A stretch of DNA of 64,000 nt, from the NCBI RefSeq assembly GCF_000744115.1, contig NZ_JQLG01000004.1, forward strand, positions 2,268,190 to 2,332,189, read 5' to 3'. Of the stretch, positions 29,516 to 40,055 are shown piece by piece (the first letter of the stretch is position 1; each line of letters opens with the position of its first letter). This DNA is from Carnobacterium alterfunditum DSM 5972 (GTDB lineage: Bacteria; Bacillota; Bacilli; Lactobacillales; Carnobacteriaceae). Under the pieces are notes generated by a model. That model saw only the letters and a program-made list of their open reading frames with translations. It made no database searches and was not told the origin of the DNA. Position numbers and translations under genes: made by a program.

Positions 29516-30636
29516 CTGAGACTTATGGAAGTGAGTTTATCCAAAAATTTGAATCATTTGCTCCAAAACAATTGGCTGAAGCTGGGGATCCGGTTGGGTT
29601 AGCAGTAGGAACCTTGAATAAACCTATCAAGAAAATGATGGTCACATTAGACATTCGTCCTGAAGTAGTGCAAGAAGCGATTGAAAAACAGGTTGATTTT
29701 ATTTTTGCTCATCACCCGCCTATTTTTCGTCCAATCAAAAATCTAGCTACAGACAATGCACAAATCAACATGTACGCTGATTTGTTGAAGCAGGATATAA
29801 CCGTTTATGCGGCTCATACGAATTTGGACGTGGCTACTAACGGTATGAATACGTGGCTAGCAGATGCGTTAGCATTAAAAGAGACTGAAATTATGCATGT
29901 AACGAAGCAATTTTCTTATAAAAAAATTGCGGTATTTGTTCCTAGAGAAAATGAGGCAGAAGTTCGAAAAGCTTTAACAGATGCAGGAGCAGGTCAAATA
30001 GGTCCCAATTATAAGGATTGCACGTATACCTTTGAAGGTGTTGGACGGTTTACACCAATCAATCAGGCCAATCCTAAAATAGGAGAACTTGACCAACCTG
30101 AGCGTGTAGCTGAGGCTCGAATTGAAGTCGTTTTTCCAGAACAATTAACGCAAACGATTGAAAAAGCTTTATTTGAAGCTCACCCGTATGAAGAACCGCC
30201 ATACGATCTATATACCATTGAAAATTTTGTTGATGAATATGGTTTGGGAAGAGTGGGTAATTTAACTGAACCTATTTCAGTTCATGACTTTGCTCAAAAA
30301 GTGAAAGATCTTTTCGGGGTATCAGGCTTACGTTATGTTACGCCGGATAAAGATAAACTGATCCAACGCGTAGCAGTATGCGGTGGAGATGCAGGGAAAT
30401 ACTACCCAGATGCGCTTAAAAAAAATGCAGATGTTTTTATCACTGGAGATGTGTATTACCATACGGCTCATGATATGTTAGCCGATGGATTAAGTGTGAT
30501 CGATCCAGGTCATCACATTGAAAGTATCTGTAAACCGCGATTAGTTGACTTGTTTACAGAATGGAAAACAGAAGCCGAATGGGATTTTGACATCATTCAA
30601 TCGGATTTGAATACGGATCCTTATAGCTTTATTTAA
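29512..30636 (+). CDS. Nif3-like dinuclear metal-centre protein (YqfO type)
   Basis: 374 residues, the long form with a PII/CutA-like domain inserted in the middle (about 125-230). Metal-centre motifs are [12 protein letters not shown] (about 64-75), [13 protein letters not shown] (about 102-114), [10 protein letters not shown] and DPGHHIE near the end. Function is unsettled; relatives are annotated as GTP cyclohydrolase-like. Overlaps trmK at ATGA, as in many Firmicutes. Confidence 0.93.
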   Translation: MTETYGSEFIQKFESFAPKQLAEAGDPVGLAVGTLNKPIKKMMVTLDIRPEVVQEAIEKQVDFIFAHHPPIFRPIKNLATDNAQINMYADLLKQDITVYAAHTNLDVATNGMNTWLADALALKETEIMHVTKQFSYKKIAVFVPRENEAEVRKALTDAGAGQIGPNYKDCTYTFEGVGRFTPINQANPKIGELDQPERVAEARIEVVFPEQLTQTIEKALFEAHPYEEPPYDLYTIENFVDEYGLGRVGNLTEPISVHDFAQKVKDLFGVSGLRYVTPDKDKLIQRVAVCGGDAGKYYPDALKKNADVFITGDVYYHTAHDMLADGLSVIDPGHHIESICKPRLVDLFTEWKTEAEWDFDIIQSDLNTDPYSFI

Positions 30637-30668
30637 AAAAAAAGATTTTTGAAAGGAAGATATCTGTT

Positions 30669-31904
30669 ATGTATGAAAATCTTGTACCACGTTTTATTCG
30701 TTATGTAAAAACAGAGACCCGTTCTGATGAGAACAGCTCGACGACCCCTTCAACGCAAAGCCAAGTTGAATTTGCTAAAACGTTAATGGAAGAGCTAAAA
30801 GAAATCGGACTAAGCGATATCGCTTATAATAAAAGCAATGGCTATGTGACGGCTACTTTGCCAAGTAATACAGCTAAAAAAGTACCGACGGTCGGCTTTA
30901 TAGCCCATTTAGATACGGCTGACTTCAATGCGGAAAATGTGAACCCGCAATTCCATGAACAATACAATGGAGAAGCAATTGTCTTAAATGAAGAACAACA
31001 AGTTGTTTTAGATCCGAAAGATTTTCCTAATTTAAAAAATTATATTGGTCAAACATTGATCACGACCGATGGAACGACTTTATTAGGCGCTGATGATAAA
31101 GCTGGGATCGCTGAAATCATGACGGCTATGGAAATATTGATCAATGATGATTCTATTGAACATGGCGATATTCGTGTTGGTTTTGGTCCTGATGAAGAAA
31201 TTGGTATCGGAGCAGATCGTTTTGATGTTCCTGGATTCAATGCGAAATTTGCTTACACCATGGATGGCGGTCCAGTTGGCGAATTAGAATTCGAGAGTTT
31301 TAATGCAGCAGCAGCTGTTGTTAAGATCCAAGGGAAAAATGTTCACCCAGGCACAGCTAAAAATACGATGGTAAATGCTGCGAAAATCGGAATGGCTTTT
31401 GATGCGTTGTTGCCTCAAGATGAAGTGCCGGAGAAAACAGAAGGTCGTGAAGGATTCTATCATTTAGTGGGAATCACTGGTGAAGTTGATGAAGCAACAT
31501 TAACGTATATTATCCGAGATCATGACCGCAAAAAATTTGAAGCCCGTAAAGCCTTTATGTTGGAACAAGCGGCTAAATTAAATGAAGCTTATGGAAGCGA
31601 ACGCGTCACGATCGAATTAAATGATTCTTACTACAACATGGGTGAGATCATTGAAAAAGATATGACCGTAGTCGATATTGCTGAAGAAGCAATGAATAAT
31701 TTAGCTATCAAACCAATTATTGAACCGATTCGCGGTGGAACAGACGGCTCTAAAATTTCCTTTATGGGGCTGCCAACACCGAATATTTTTGCCGGCGGAG
31801 AAAACTTTCATGGCCGTTATGAATTTGTAGCAGTTGAAAGTATGGAAAAAGCTACAGCTGTTATTGTTGAAATTGCGCGTCTAAATGCTGTAAAAGGAGT
31901 TTAG
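30669..31904 (+). CDS. pepT: Peptidase T (tripeptide aminopeptidase)
   Basis: M20-family zinc aminopeptidase that removes N-terminal residues from tripeptides in the cytoplasm. 411 residues, typical. [11 protein letters not shown] (about 77-87), [13 protein letters not shown] (about 138-150), [13 protein letters not shown] (about 176-188), and the ending [14 protein letters not shown] carry metal and active-site residues. AAAGGAAG precedes ATG. DUF1294 begins four bases after its stop codon. Confidence 0.97.
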   Translation: MYENLVPRFIRYVKTETRSDENSSTTPSTQSQVEFAKTLMEELKEIGLSDIAYNKSNGYVTATLPSNTAKKVPTVGFIAHLDTADFNAENVNPQFHEQYNGEAIVLNEEQQVVLDPKDFPNLKNYIGQTLITTDGTTLLGADDKAGIAEIMTAMEILINDDSIEHGDIRVGFGPDEEIGIGADRFDVPGFNAKFAYTMDGGPVGELEFESFNAAAAVVKIQGKNVHPGTAKNTMVNAAKIGMAFDALLPQDEVPEKTEGREGFYHLVGITGEVDEATLTYIIRDHDRKKFEARKAFMLEQAAKLNEAYGSERVTIELNDSYYNMGEIIEKDMTVVDIAEEAMNNLAIKPIIEPIRGGTDGSKISFMGLPTPNIFAGGENFHGRYEFVAVESMEKATAVIVEIARLNAVKGV

Positions 31905-31907
31905 TGA

Positions 31908-32165
31908 ATGACTATAGTAGCTGCTTACCTTCTTTTATGCAATAGTCTTTTGTTTCTGCTGATGGGCATAGATAAACGAAAAGCGGTCAAGAGACAATGG
32001 AGAATTCCTGAAAAGACGCTTTTAGGTTTAGGTCTTGTTGGCGGCGGGTTTGGCGGCATCTTAAGTATGCATTTGTTTCGTCATAAAACGACCAAAGGAT
32101 CTTTTAAAGCAATCTTTACTCTAGGAACAGCCGTTGCTATTTTCTTATTCGTCTATTTTTTATAA
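31908..32165 (+). CDS. DUF1294 small membrane protein
   Basis: 85 residues with two or three hydrophobic segments. The family signature is LMGIDKRKAVKRQWRIPEKTLL, seen here as GIDKRKAVKRQ followed by RIPE, and FRHKTTKGSF in the second half. Function unknown. AAGGAG lies just upstream and the gene sits four bases after pepT, so it is probably translated from the same message. The structured repeat begins right after it. Confidence 0.85.
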   Translation: MTIVAAYLLLCNSLLFLLMGIDKRKAVKRQWRIPEKTLLGLGLVGGGFGGILSMHLFRHKTTKGSFKAIFTLGTAVAIFLFVYFL

Positions 32166-32181
32166 TTTCATGAAATAAAAT

Positions 32182-32450
32182 AAAAGGCTGTATAATTTTT
32201 TGTGTTGATAGACTTAATCTAATGGCATTACTTACTCAAAATTTATGAAGGAATAGGGTTGCTTGTAGCCTAAAATGAAGCACTGTGGGCAAATAACGCC
32301 CAAGTGTATCATGTTTGTAAGCTGCTAAAGCAGCAACAACCATGACAACTTTCTTTTAGGCTTCAGGCGTTCCCTTGGCTCTCCACAAGCAAACCCGTCC
32401 ATTCCAGAATAAATTTTTTTGAAGCATCCACACCATTTGTTGTAGAACCA
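32182..32450 (+). repeat. Structured intergenic repeat, copy 1
   Basis: About 270 nt shared with 54324-54650. Long terminal stem: 32239-32246/32409-32416, 32250-32254/32401-32405 and 32256-32266/32385-32396. Inside: AGCCTAAAA 32267-32275 with TTTTAGGCT 32354-32362; hairpin TGGGC/GCCCA at about 32286-32302; hairpin 32310-32344 with inner helix 32321-32325/32330-32334. A 10-bp direct repeat AAATAAAAGG flanks it at 32178-32187 and 32450-32459. No coding potential. It may be a structured RNA or a small mobile repeat. Confidence 0.8.
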
Positions 32451-32458
32451 AATAAAAG

Positions 32459-32497
32459 GACCTATACGATTTTTATTTCGTATAGGTCTTATTTTTT
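32459..32497 (+). terminator. Intrinsic terminator after repeat copy 1
   Basis: Perfect 11-bp stem 32459-32469/32478-32488, then T-rich run. It closes the pepT-DUF1294-repeat unit before addB. Confidence 0.92.
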
Positions 32498-32551
32498 GCG
32501 TATGTTAAAATAAAAGGGACAGAAGTTGAATGAGAGGATGTGTGAAACACT

Positions 32552-35500
32552 ATGGGATTGCAATTTGTTTTAGGCCGCGCGAATCGTGATAAACGTTCGG
32601 TCCTGCTCGATGAGATAGCAGAAATTCTGACGAAAAATACAAAAGAGTCTATTTTTTATTTAGTGCCAGACCATATTAAATTCCAAGCTGAAATGACAAC
32701 GCTAGAAAAGCTAAGTGACTATCCTTATTTTAAAAAGAAACCGATGATGGGCATGATGCATTTACAAGTATTCAGTTTTACACGATTAGCTTGGTACTGG
32801 TTAAAAGATACGGATATTTATGCTAAGCCACAGTTAACAACGACTGGATTATCAATGCTGATCCGTAAATTATTGATCGAACATGAAGAAGAATTGACTA
32901 TTTACCGTGGGGAAGTTAGGAAAGATGGCTTTGTTCAGCAAATGACCGATTTATTTTTAGAATTGCGCAGCGGACGTATCTCACAAGTCGATTTAGATCA
33001 AATGATCATTAATTTAGGGAATTCGCCTAAAGAAGCCGATTTTAAATTGAAATTGCGCGATCTATCTTTGATCTATCAAGCATTTGACGCAGCTTTACTG
33101 AATAAATATATCGAGTCAGAAGACATTGTGTCTGCATTGATCCAAAAAGTAGGCGAATTAGATTTATCCGGCACGACGATTTTTATTGAGAGTTACTATC
33201 AATTTACTGCTCAAGAACAAGCGCTCATCCTAGCGTTAATGAAAGCCGCTAAAAAGGTAACCATTGCACTGACTGCAGACAAAGGCTATGCCGTTGAAAA
33301 ACCGGAAATGCATAATCTGTTTCAAACATCTGGTACGACTTACTATAAATTGTACCAATTGGCTCGCCAAAATAATGTACCTGTTTATAAAGATAAAATC
33401 ATCCAAGAAATAGATGCAGCTTATTGTGCTGAATTAAATCAACTGGAAGCGTTTTGGGTAGAGACAAGTCAACTCACTCCAGCAACTCATAAGCCTTTAT
33501 CTGATCCTGATACAGTCGGAAATAGCATTGAGATATGGGCAGCAGAAAATAAACAAGCAGAAATAACACATGTTGCGAAAGAGATTCGTAAACTGGTCGC
33601 CTCTGGCCATTATCGGTATAAAGATATTTTGGTCTTGACCCGTAATATGGATGATTATTTAGCCATCATAGAACCCTTATTTATTAGCCATAACATTGAG
33701 CTGTTTATTGACAGCGCAGAATTGATGAATCAACATCCGCTCATTGAAGTCCTAGATACATTAGTGAACATCTACAAACGCAATTGGCGCTATGCAGATG
33801 TGATGCGGCTGCTCAGGACAGAATTAGTGATTCCCATGACGGATGGGCAAGAACCGCTTGCAAAAGAACGGACGCAACGTGTGAGTCAGCATATCCAGCG
33901 CACACAAACATTCAGAGAACGAGTAGATATCACCGAAAATGTGCTGCTGGCCTATGGATACGAAGGTTACCACTGGACAAAAACTGAGCCTTGGCATTAT
34001 ACACGTTATTTTTATGAAGATGCAGCGTTCCAGTCAGACAATGACCAACGCATCGAACAAATTGCTAATTCTATCAAAGCCGATCTTTCAGGGATACTGA
34101 TCCCATTTTTTAAACGGTTAGAAAAAGCCAAAACGAGTAGAGAGGCTGCTAAAGAACTCTATTTATTTATGGAAACTATCGGTGTTAAAGACCAGATAGG
34201 CTTTTGGCGAGATCAAGCCATTGAAGACAATGATCTTGAAAAAGCACGCAAACATGAACAAACGTGGCAAACTTTTTTGCAGCTGTTAGATGAGTATGTA
34301 GAGGTATTAGGAGATGAGCCGTTCGAACTGGATAGTTTCCACGCTATTTTAATGACTGGATTTGATAACGCTACTTACAGCATGGTTCCGCCAAGTATTG
34401 ATCAAGTGACATTTTCAGGAATTGAAGGCACCCGGATCGGAACTGCGAAAGTCACGTTCATGCTAGGTGTTACAGATGCTCATTTGCCAGCTAAAACCGA
34501 AAATAAAAGTATTTTGACTGAAGAAGACCGCGATTTATTTTCAGATTTCTTAGACGATACACAGTATTTAAAGCCAGCTGTTGAAGCCGTCATGGCCTCC
34601 GAACCATTTATTGCGTATCAAGCTTTCTTAGATTCTTCCGAAAAATTGATTTTTAGTTACCCGACAAGTGACGAAACAAAAAACGGTCCGAAATTATCAC
34701 CCTATGTGGATCGGATAGCAAAAGCATTCCATCTGCCTATTCAAACGAAATTAATGGATATCACATCTTTAGAAAACCCAAGCGAAACAGAATTATTGCA
34801 TTTTGTTGGAACGAAGAAAACGACCATCAGCCAGCTTTTGATGGTTTTACGCAAAGAGCAAGATCAAAAAGGGCAATTGAATGCATTTTGGCAAAATCTA
34901 TATATTTTCTTTAAACGAGATAAACAAGTAGCCCGTGATTTTAATCACTTGCTCGTTAGTTTAGTTAAAAAAAATCTGCCGATGCCTTTAAAGAGTTCGA
35001 TTGCGACCGATCTGTATGGCAAAGACTTGTATTTATCTGTTTCTCGACTAGAAGCTTTTTATGCAGATCATTATGGTCATTTCTTGACTTACGGGTTGAA
35101 ACTAAAAGAACGAGATGTTTTTGAACTTTCACCAGCTGGTACGGGGGAATTCTTCCATGATGCACTGGATCAGTTATTTAAAACGATCATTCAAAAAAAT
35201 CTGAGTTTCGATCAATTAAACGAAGAGTCCCTTGAGGAATTAACGGCAGAAGTCTTGACTGAACTCTATGGCAAGGCGAAATTTTCGATCCTAAATGCGT
35301 CTAATCGAATGAAATACATTCGTGATCAATTAGGCCAAACCATCAAAAAAATGGTGTGGGTCATCGGCAATCAAAGTCGACGCACAAATATGAAGAACAT
35401 TCAGACCGAAGTATTATTTGGTCAAGTCGCGCTTCAAAAAGGCATTGAGGGATTATCCTTTCCACTCAATAATGGCGGTACTCTTTATCTGCGTGGCAAA

Positions 35501-36175
35501 ATCGACCGAGTGGATGCTATGTCGCTCGGGGATGAGTATTACCTGAGTGTAGTAGATTACAAGTCAAGTGCGCATAAATTTAATTACCAGGATGCCTATT
35601 ATGGATTAGCGATGCAGATGATCACATACTTGGACACGGCGCTTCAAAATGCAGTTGACTTGATCGGTCACGAAGCTAAACCCGCGGGTGCGTTTTACCT
35701 GCACGTATCCAACCCTTTTATGAAAAAAGGAACTTTTTTGGATGAGGATGCCTATATCAAAGAATTATTGAAGTCTTATAAAATGGATGGATTGCTGCTT
35801 GAAGATGAAGAGATGCTTCTCTCGCTTGATCCAACGATCGAACCGACGACTGCTTCACTGGTCTATCCTTTTAATCAATTAAAAAGTGAAGCCTTAAAAT
35901 CCAATAAATTTGTCACCCTAGACGAAATGACGGCCTTACGTCAACACAATAAAAAATTGATCATCGATGCCGGTAATAAAATAGTTGATGGCGTCACAAC
36001 GCTGAATCCTTTTTATGAAAAAAGACAGTTTATTCCAACCGTTAATGGACCATTGCGTGCCGTGTCGCAATTTGATGCGATGTTGCCAGAAAATAATTAC
36101 CGCCGGATGGATCCATTAAAAAGAGAAGATATTCTTAAGAAAATACAAGAAGAAGAGGAGGAAAATGAAGAATGA
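32552..36175 (+). CDS. addB: ATP-dependent nuclease subunit B (AddB/RexB type)
   Basis: Second subunit of the AddAB/RexAB helicase-nuclease, which processes double-strand breaks for RecA. 1207 residues. The N-terminal FVLGRANRDKRSVLLDE stands where Walker A would be, with no GKT. The C-terminal nuclease has LRGKIDRVDAM and VVDYKSSAHKF (about residues 990-1020). Only one Cys (near residue 290) is seen, so the four-cysteine iron-sulphur clamp of Bacillus AddB is absent, as in streptococcal RexB. Overlaps addA by 4 nt. Confidence 0.95.
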   Translation: MGLQFVLGRANRDKRSVLLDEIAEILTKNTKESIFYLVPDHIKFQAEMTTLEKLSDYPYFKKKPMMGMMHLQVFSFTRLAWYWLKDTDIYAKPQLTTTGLSMLIRKLLIEHEEELTIYRGEVRKDGFVQQMTDLFLELRSGRISQVDLDQMIINLGNSPKEADFKLKLRDLSLIYQAFDAALLNKYIESEDIVSALIQKVGELDLSGTTIFIESYYQFTAQEQALILALMKAAKKVTIALTADKGYAVEKPEMHNLFQTSGTTYYKLYQLARQNNVPVYKDKIIQEIDAAYCAELNQLEAFWVETSQLTPATHKPLSDPDTVGNSIEIWAAENKQAEITHVAKEIRKLVASGHYRYKDILVLTRNMDDYLAIIEPLFISHNIELFIDSAELMNQHPLIEVLDTLVNIYKRNWRYADVMRLLRTELVIPMTDGQEPLAKERTQRVSQHIQRTQTFRERVDITENVLLAYGYEGYHWTKTEPWHYTRYFYEDAAFQSDNDQRIEQIANSIKADLSGILIPFFKRLEKAKTSREAAKELYLFMETIGVKDQIGFWRDQAIEDNDLEKARKHEQTWQTFLQLLDEYVEVLGDEPFELDSFHAILMTGFDNATYSMVPPSIDQVTFSGIEGTRIGTAKVTFMLGVTDAHLPAKTENKSILTEEDRDLFSDFLDDTQYLKPAVEAVMASEPFIAYQAFLDSSEKLIFSYPTSDETKNGPKLSPYVDRIAKAFHLPIQTKLMDITSLENPSETELLHFVGTKKTTISQLLMVLRKEQDQKGQLNAFWQNLYIFFKRDKQVARDFNHLLVSLVKKNLPMPLKSSIATDLYGKDLYLSVSRLEAFYADHYGHFLTYGLKLKERDVFELSPAGTGEFFHDALDQLFKTIIQKNLSFDQLNEESLEELTAEVLTELYGKAKFSILNASNRMKYIRDQLGQTIKKMVWVIGNQSRRTNMKNIQTEVLFGQVALQKGIEGLSFPLNNGGTLYLRGKIDRVDAMSLGDEYYLSVVDYKSSAHKFNYQDAYYGLAMQMITYLDTALQNAVDLIGHEAKPAGAFYLHVSNPFMKKGTFLDEDAYIKELLKSYKMDGLLLEDEEMLLSLDPTIEPTTASLVYPFNQLKSEALKSNKFVTLDEMTALRQHNKKLIIDAGNKIVDGVTTLNPFYEKRQFIPTVNGPLRAVSQFDAMLPENNYRRMDPLKREDILKKIQEEEEENEE

Positions 36176-39100
36176 TGAACCCACTTCCGCTAAAACCTGA
36201 AAATAGTCAGTATACAGATGGACAATGGCAAGCTATCTATGAAGCAGGGCACAACATATTGGTATCTGCTTCGGCTGGTTCAGGAAAAACAACGGTTCTT
36301 GTCCAACGTGTGATCGAAAAAATAAAAGCTGGTACAAATGTTGATGAAATGCTGATCGTGACCTATACAGAAGCTGCTGCTAAGGAAATGAAAGCTCGGA
36401 TCCAAGTTGCGATCCAAGAAGCGGTCACTTCGGAAAGCGATCTAGCATTAAAACGACACCTTACCAGACAAGTAACGTTGATCAACCAAGCGTCTATCAG
36501 TACGCTGCACGCTTTTTGTCTTCAAGTCATTCGCCGCTATTATTATTTGATCGATTTAGACCCGATTTTTCGTTTATTGACAGATGAAACAGAGATTCTT
36601 TTATTGAAAGAAAATGTTTGGGAAGAAGTAAGAGAAGTGTTGTATGGTGAAGAAGACAGCTTATTTAAAGCTCTGACAGCCTCTTATTCAAATGATCGAA
36701 GCGATGCCGGCTTAACAGATTTGATTTTCTCATTATATGAATTTTCAAGAGCCAATCCTAGACCAGCTGTATGGTTGGAACAGTTGTCTTATTTGTATCG
36801 TGTTGAAGACAACAACTTAACAAATGGCGTTTTGTTCAAAGAACTGTTAAAACCACAAATAGTATCCGTATTAGATAGTCTGGTCGAACTTTCTCAAGTT
36901 GCAGCTCAACTAGGAGAAGGCAGCGAGGAACTAAAGAATCAAACAGAATTGGTTCGTAGCGAGTGGCTGGCTTTACAAGAGATCCAAACGCATATCAAAG
37001 AAAATAATTATCAAGCAGCATACGATGGCTGCAAAGTATTTGAATTTGCGCGTTGGAAGTCGGTCAAAAAAGGTACTGACGAAGCGCTAAAAGAAACAGC
37101 CGAAGAAATGAAAAATTTAAGAGATGAGTACAAGAAGCGATTCAAAGAATTAGCTAACGATTATTTTTCTGCTTCGCCGCAAGAACAAATCGATCTTATG
37201 TTGAATGCAGCACCGCTTGTAGATGAAATGGCACGGGTCACGCAACTGTTCACAGATGCCTACCGTCAACGTAAAGATGAACGTAATGTATTAGATTTTA
37301 ATGATTTAGAACATTTGACACTGCAGATCTTAGCTCAGATCCAAAACGAAGAGTGGTTCCCAACTGAAGCGGCTATGCACTACCGCACTAAATTTAACGA
37401 AGTCATGGTCGATGAATACCAAGATATCAATCAACTCCAAGAAAATATTTTACGCTGGCTAGCGCATGACCAAGCCGATCAGGGGAATTTGTTTATGGTA
37501 GGAGATGTCAAACAATCGATTTATTCGTTTCGTTTAGCTGATCCGGGATTATTTTTAAAAAAATATGAACAATATGGACACCATCAATCGGGTGAGCGCA
37601 TTATATTAGCTGAGAATTTCCGTTCTAGAGGAGAAGTCTTACAGTTTACTAATTTGATTTTTGAACAGCTGATGGACAAAGCTGTCGGACAAATGGATTA
37701 TGATCAAGCAGCTCAATTAGTACAGGGATTTACGGGTTTTCCAGACTTGCAAAAGCATCAGCCGGAACTGTTGATTTATGAAAAAGGCACAAACGATAGT
37801 GAGGATGAGGAAGAAGAGACCGAGTCGATCAATTGGGATATGCGCATAGAAGATAAGACTGAAGGCGAATTATTGATGGTCGGGCAAAAAATAAAAGAAC
37901 TTATTCAAACTCAATTTCCGATCTATGACAAACGTTCCAAAATGACTCGGCCCATCAGTTACAAAGACATTGTCTTATTGACACCGACAAAAAAGAACAA
38001 CTTGGTTTTAATGGAAATGTTTAAACGATTGGCTATTCCTCTTCAGGTAAATGATACGCAAAATTACTTTCAAACGACTGAGATCACGATCATGATGTCA
38101 TTATTAAAAATTATCGATAATCCTTATCAAGATATTCCGTTAGCTGCAGTCTTGCGCTCACCGCTGGTGGGTTTAGATGAAAATGAATTAGCCGCTATTA
38201 GAATCAGCCAAAAAACGGGCGATTACTACGAAGCCCTAAGAACATTTTATCAAACCTACCCAGGCGTGGAGAAAAGCAGTCGCTTTACTTCAAATTTATA
38301 CGATAAAGTCACTGTTTTCATGATTCGGTTAAACAAATGGCGAGAAATCGCTCGTCGTGACCACTTAGTTGCGCTTATTTGGACGATTTATGATGATACA
38401 GGCTTTTTAGACTATGTTGGAGGTATGAGTTCAGGAAAACAACGCAAAGCTAATCTGCATGCTTTATATGAGCGTGCAGCTAGTTACGAAAAAACAAGTT
38501 TTAAAGGGTTGTTCCAATTTGTCCGCTTTATTGAAAAAATGCAAGAAAAAGATAAAGATTTAGCAGAACCTACAGCTATATCTGAAGATGAAGATGCTGT
38601 TCGGGTCATGACGATCCATGCTAGCAAAGGCTTAGAGTTTCCAGTGGTCTTTGTCCTCGATTTAACGAAGAAATTTAATTTGCAGGATATCAAGAAAAGT
38701 TATGTTTTTAATGAAACATATGGTGTAGGGACAGACTATAAAGATTTAGATCGGCGTATTCGTTACCCATCTTTGCCAGAAACAGCCTTAAAAGTAGAAA
38801 AGAAAACAAAATTATTATCGGAGGAAATGCGGAAGTTATATGTTGCATTGACCCGAGCAGAAGAAAAGTTGTTTTTAGTGGGGTCTTATAAAGATGAAGA
38901 GGCCGCTTGGAAAGAGTGGGGTGTAGTCAGTTCTCATTCGCCAACAGTTTTACCAGCTGATATCCGTTTCACAGCTGGTAGTTTAATGAAATGGATCGGA
39001 CTATCTTTGATCCGCCACCCTTCAAGCGAAAATGATGTCACTTCTTTCATCGCTCGAAATGGCGAGATCACAAACCATCCAGCTCGATTTGTGATCCATT

Positions 39101-39972
39101 TTTATGATGAAAGTGCGATCCAAGAACGACTAGTTTCAAAAGACACTGATTTAGATGAAAACTGGCTAGAAAAGTTAGATCAGTTGCAAGAAAAGACAAC
39201 AGCAGATGGAACAACAAAAGAAACAGTTGAAAAAGCCTTAGCATTGATGAATTATACCTATGAACATGAAGGGGCTTCTCATACAACCAGTTATCAATCC
39301 GTTTCCGAAATCAAACGCTTATTTGAGGAACCCGAAAGCGATCAAATGGTGAAAATTGATATCAATCAACCAAGAAATCGAAACCGTTACGTTGAAGAAA
39401 CGTTGGACCGACCTTTATTTATGGCAGAATTGACCGTTCCTTCAAGTGCCGAGATAGGAACGGCAACTCACTCAGTCATGCAAGCCGTTGATTTAAAAAC
39501 AACGCCTACTAAAGAATCGATTGAAGGTTTGATCGCGACACTGATCAAAGATGGGGTTCTAAAAGAAGAAGTTGCTTCAAAAATCAAAGTAGGACAGTTG
39601 GTTCAGTTTTTTAATACACCGTTAGGAAAAATGATTTTAGAGGATGCAAAAGATGTTCATCGTGAAGAACCTTTCTCACTTTTATTGGAAGCTGAAAAAA
39701 TCTTTACCGATATGAATGGCGATGCTGAGGATAAAATTTTGATTCACGGAATTATTGACGGCTACATCGAATTGGAAGATCATATTGTTTTATTTGATTA
39801 CAAAACAGACAGAGTGGATCATTATGGATCACAAGCAGGCCAAAATATGCTAGAGAAGTACAAAGGTCAAATGAATCTATACCGTTCTGCATTGGAATCT
39901 ATTTTAGATAAAAAAGTAACTGAAACCTATCTTTGCTTGCTGGATACAGGTGAGATCGTATCTGTTCCATAA
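36172..39972 (+). CDS. addA: ATP-dependent helicase/nuclease subunit A
   Basis: UvrD-type 3'-5' helicase plus nuclease. 1266 residues. Walker A VSASAGSGKTTV is at about 30-41, VDEYQDINQLQ (Walker B) near 410, and GDVKQSIYSFR follows. Motif V ASKGLEFPVV and motif VI YVALTRAEEKL lie in the second helicase half. The C-terminal nuclease has HGIIDGYIE, VLFDYKTD and GQMNLY. Start ATG 36172 overlaps addB stop; ATG 36175 is also possible. It runs to a bidirectional terminator. Confidence 0.97.
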   Translation: MMNPLPLKPENSQYTDGQWQAIYEAGHNILVSASAGSGKTTVLVQRVIEKIKAGTNVDEMLIVTYTEAAAKEMKARIQVAIQEAVTSESDLALKRHLTRQVTLINQASISTLHAFCLQVIRRYYYLIDLDPIFRLLTDETEILLLKENVWEEVREVLYGEEDSLFKALTASYSNDRSDAGLTDLIFSLYEFSRANPRPAVWLEQLSYLYRVEDNNLTNGVLFKELLKPQIVSVLDSLVELSQVAAQLGEGSEELKNQTELVRSEWLALQEIQTHIKENNYQAAYDGCKVFEFARWKSVKKGTDEALKETAEEMKNLRDEYKKRFKELANDYFSASPQEQIDLMLNAAPLVDEMARVTQLFTDAYRQRKDERNVLDFNDLEHLTLQILAQIQNEEWFPTEAAMHYRTKFNEVMVDEYQDINQLQENILRWLAHDQADQGNLFMVGDVKQSIYSFRLADPGLFLKKYEQYGHHQSGERIILAENFRSRGEVLQFTNLIFEQLMDKAVGQMDYDQAAQLVQGFTGFPDLQKHQPELLIYEKGTNDSEDEEEETESINWDMRIEDKTEGELLMVGQKIKELIQTQFPIYDKRSKMTRPISYKDIVLLTPTKKNNLVLMEMFKRLAIPLQVNDTQNYFQTTEITIMMSLLKIIDNPYQDIPLAAVLRSPLVGLDENELAAIRISQKTGDYYEALRTFYQTYPGVEKSSRFTSNLYDKVTVFMIRLNKWREIARRDHLVALIWTIYDDTGFLDYVGGMSSGKQRKANLHALYERAASYEKTSFKGLFQFVRFIEKMQEKDKDLAEPTAISEDEDAVRVMTIHASKGLEFPVVFVLDLTKKFNLQDIKKSYVFNETYGVGTDYKDLDRRIRYPSLPETALKVEKKTKLLSEEMRKLYVALTRAEEKLFLVGSYKDEEAAWKEWGVVSSHSPTVLPADIRFTAGSLMKWIGLSLIRHPSSENDVTSFIARNGEITNHPARFVIHFYDESAIQERLVSKDTDLDENWLEKLDQLQEKTTADGTTKETVEKALALMNYTYEHEGASHTTSYQSVSEIKRLFEEPESDQMVKIDINQPRNRNRYVEETLDRPLFMAELTVPSSAEIGTATHSVMQAVDLKTTPTKESIEGLIATLIKDGVLKEEVASKIKVGQLVQFFNTPLGKMILEDAKDVHREEPFSLLLEAEKIFTDMNGDAEDKILIHGIIDGYIELEDHIVLFDYKTDRVDHYGSQAGQNMLEKYKGQMNLYRSALESILDKKVTETYLCLLDTGEIVSVP

Positions 39973-40016
39973 AAAAAGGGGAGACTGGGGCATAACTAGC
40001 TGAGAATAAGAAAAAG

Positions 40017-40054
40017 GATCTGCTTATCAGTAAACTGATGAGCAGATCTTTTTT
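40017..40054. terminator. Bidirectional terminator, addA and the DUF4015 gene
   Basis: Stem 40017-40030/40035-40048 with loop TAAA; flanking AATAAGAAAAA and TTTTTTCTTATT extend the symmetry, so a U run follows on both strands between convergent genes. Confidence 0.93.
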
Positions 40055-40055
40055 C

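Noticed and set aside
32182-32450. Repeat as 6S RNA, tmRNA, RNase P RNA or group II intron remnant
   Set aside because: Two copies exist, size and conserved cores do not fit, and no open frame for an intron protein is present.
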